This document shows, piece after piece, positions 63,917 through 64,000 of a stretch of 64,000 nucleotides of DNA. Where the stretch lies: contig NC_092564.1 of the NCBI RefSeq assembly GCF_037975245.1, forward strand, positions 20,253,984 to 20,317,983. The letters run 5' to 3'. Every line of letters begins with the position of its first letter. Position 1 is the stretch's first letter. The position numbers were made by a program, and so were the translations under genes. The notes below the pieces were generated by a model. The model saw nothing but the letters and a program-made list of their open reading frames with translations. It was not told where the DNA came from and searched no databases. This stretch comes from Apostichopus japonicus (taxonomy: Eukaryota > Echinodermata > Holothuroidea > Aspidochirotida > Stichopodidae).

Positions 63917-64000
63917 GTAATTCCTCGTGCAATGAACTTTACATCAGTCTGCAATGGATGCGTACGGTGCCAATCAGGAAAGTCGCAGCCGTCAACCGGT

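Overview
This looks like a window of animal nuclear DNA. It is AT-rich, gene-poor, full of introns, and packed with tandem repeats and small DNA transposons. I find no bacterial operons, ribosome-binding sites, tRNA, rRNA or CRISPR. EGF-domain exons, a THAP-domain fragment, and hAT-, Kolobok- and foldback-type elements suggest a marine invertebrate, perhaps an echinoderm. That assignment is inference only. Most long open frames here are by-products of tandem repeats.

The main gene lies on the minus strand from 28670 down to 880 and runs off the left edge. I assembled seven exons (28555-28670, 23007-23136, 17406-17570, 16403-16432, 15464-15565, 10980-11083, 880-1009). Each has AG/GT splice borders and all six junctions keep phase. 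Together they encode the first 259 residues of a secreted or membrane-anchored protein: signal peptide, a furin-type RDKR site, an unrecognised beta-rich domain, a coiled coil, two complete EGF modules (the second calcium-binding) and the start of a third. Two further exon candidates lie on the plus strand: 25298-25427, inside the first intron of this gene, and 63810-63916, which ends in a stop codon. Their phases happen to be compatible.

The rest is repeat landscape. 1-12.7 kb is mainly intron with two short hAT-like elements (1623-2105, 5749-6072), a 184-bp tandem duplication and a ~60-bp minisatellite. 12.7-14.3 kb is a 251-bp tandem duplication whose second copy was hit by a TTAA-type element and an hAT-like element; the first copy preserves both empty sites. 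18.9-20.4 kb is a composite 16-bp/300-380-bp satellite. 21.0-22.2 kb is a 48-bp minisatellite. 29.6-32 kb holds nested hAT-like elements. 31.4-40.6 kb is bracketed by an inverted repeat pair and contains an AT/TATATACCG palindromic microsatellite (35.3-35.5 kb) and a foldback element with a 9-bp target duplication (37551-38435). 45944-47812 is a TTAA-flanked element carrying a THAP-domain exon. 49.3-55.5 kb is one 22-bp minisatellite split by a 3156-bp hAT-type insertion (50272-53427). 55.5-63.8 kb has a 168-bp MITE with perfect 31-bp ends and a diverged 367-bp tandem duplication, but no gene I can support until the exon near the right edge.
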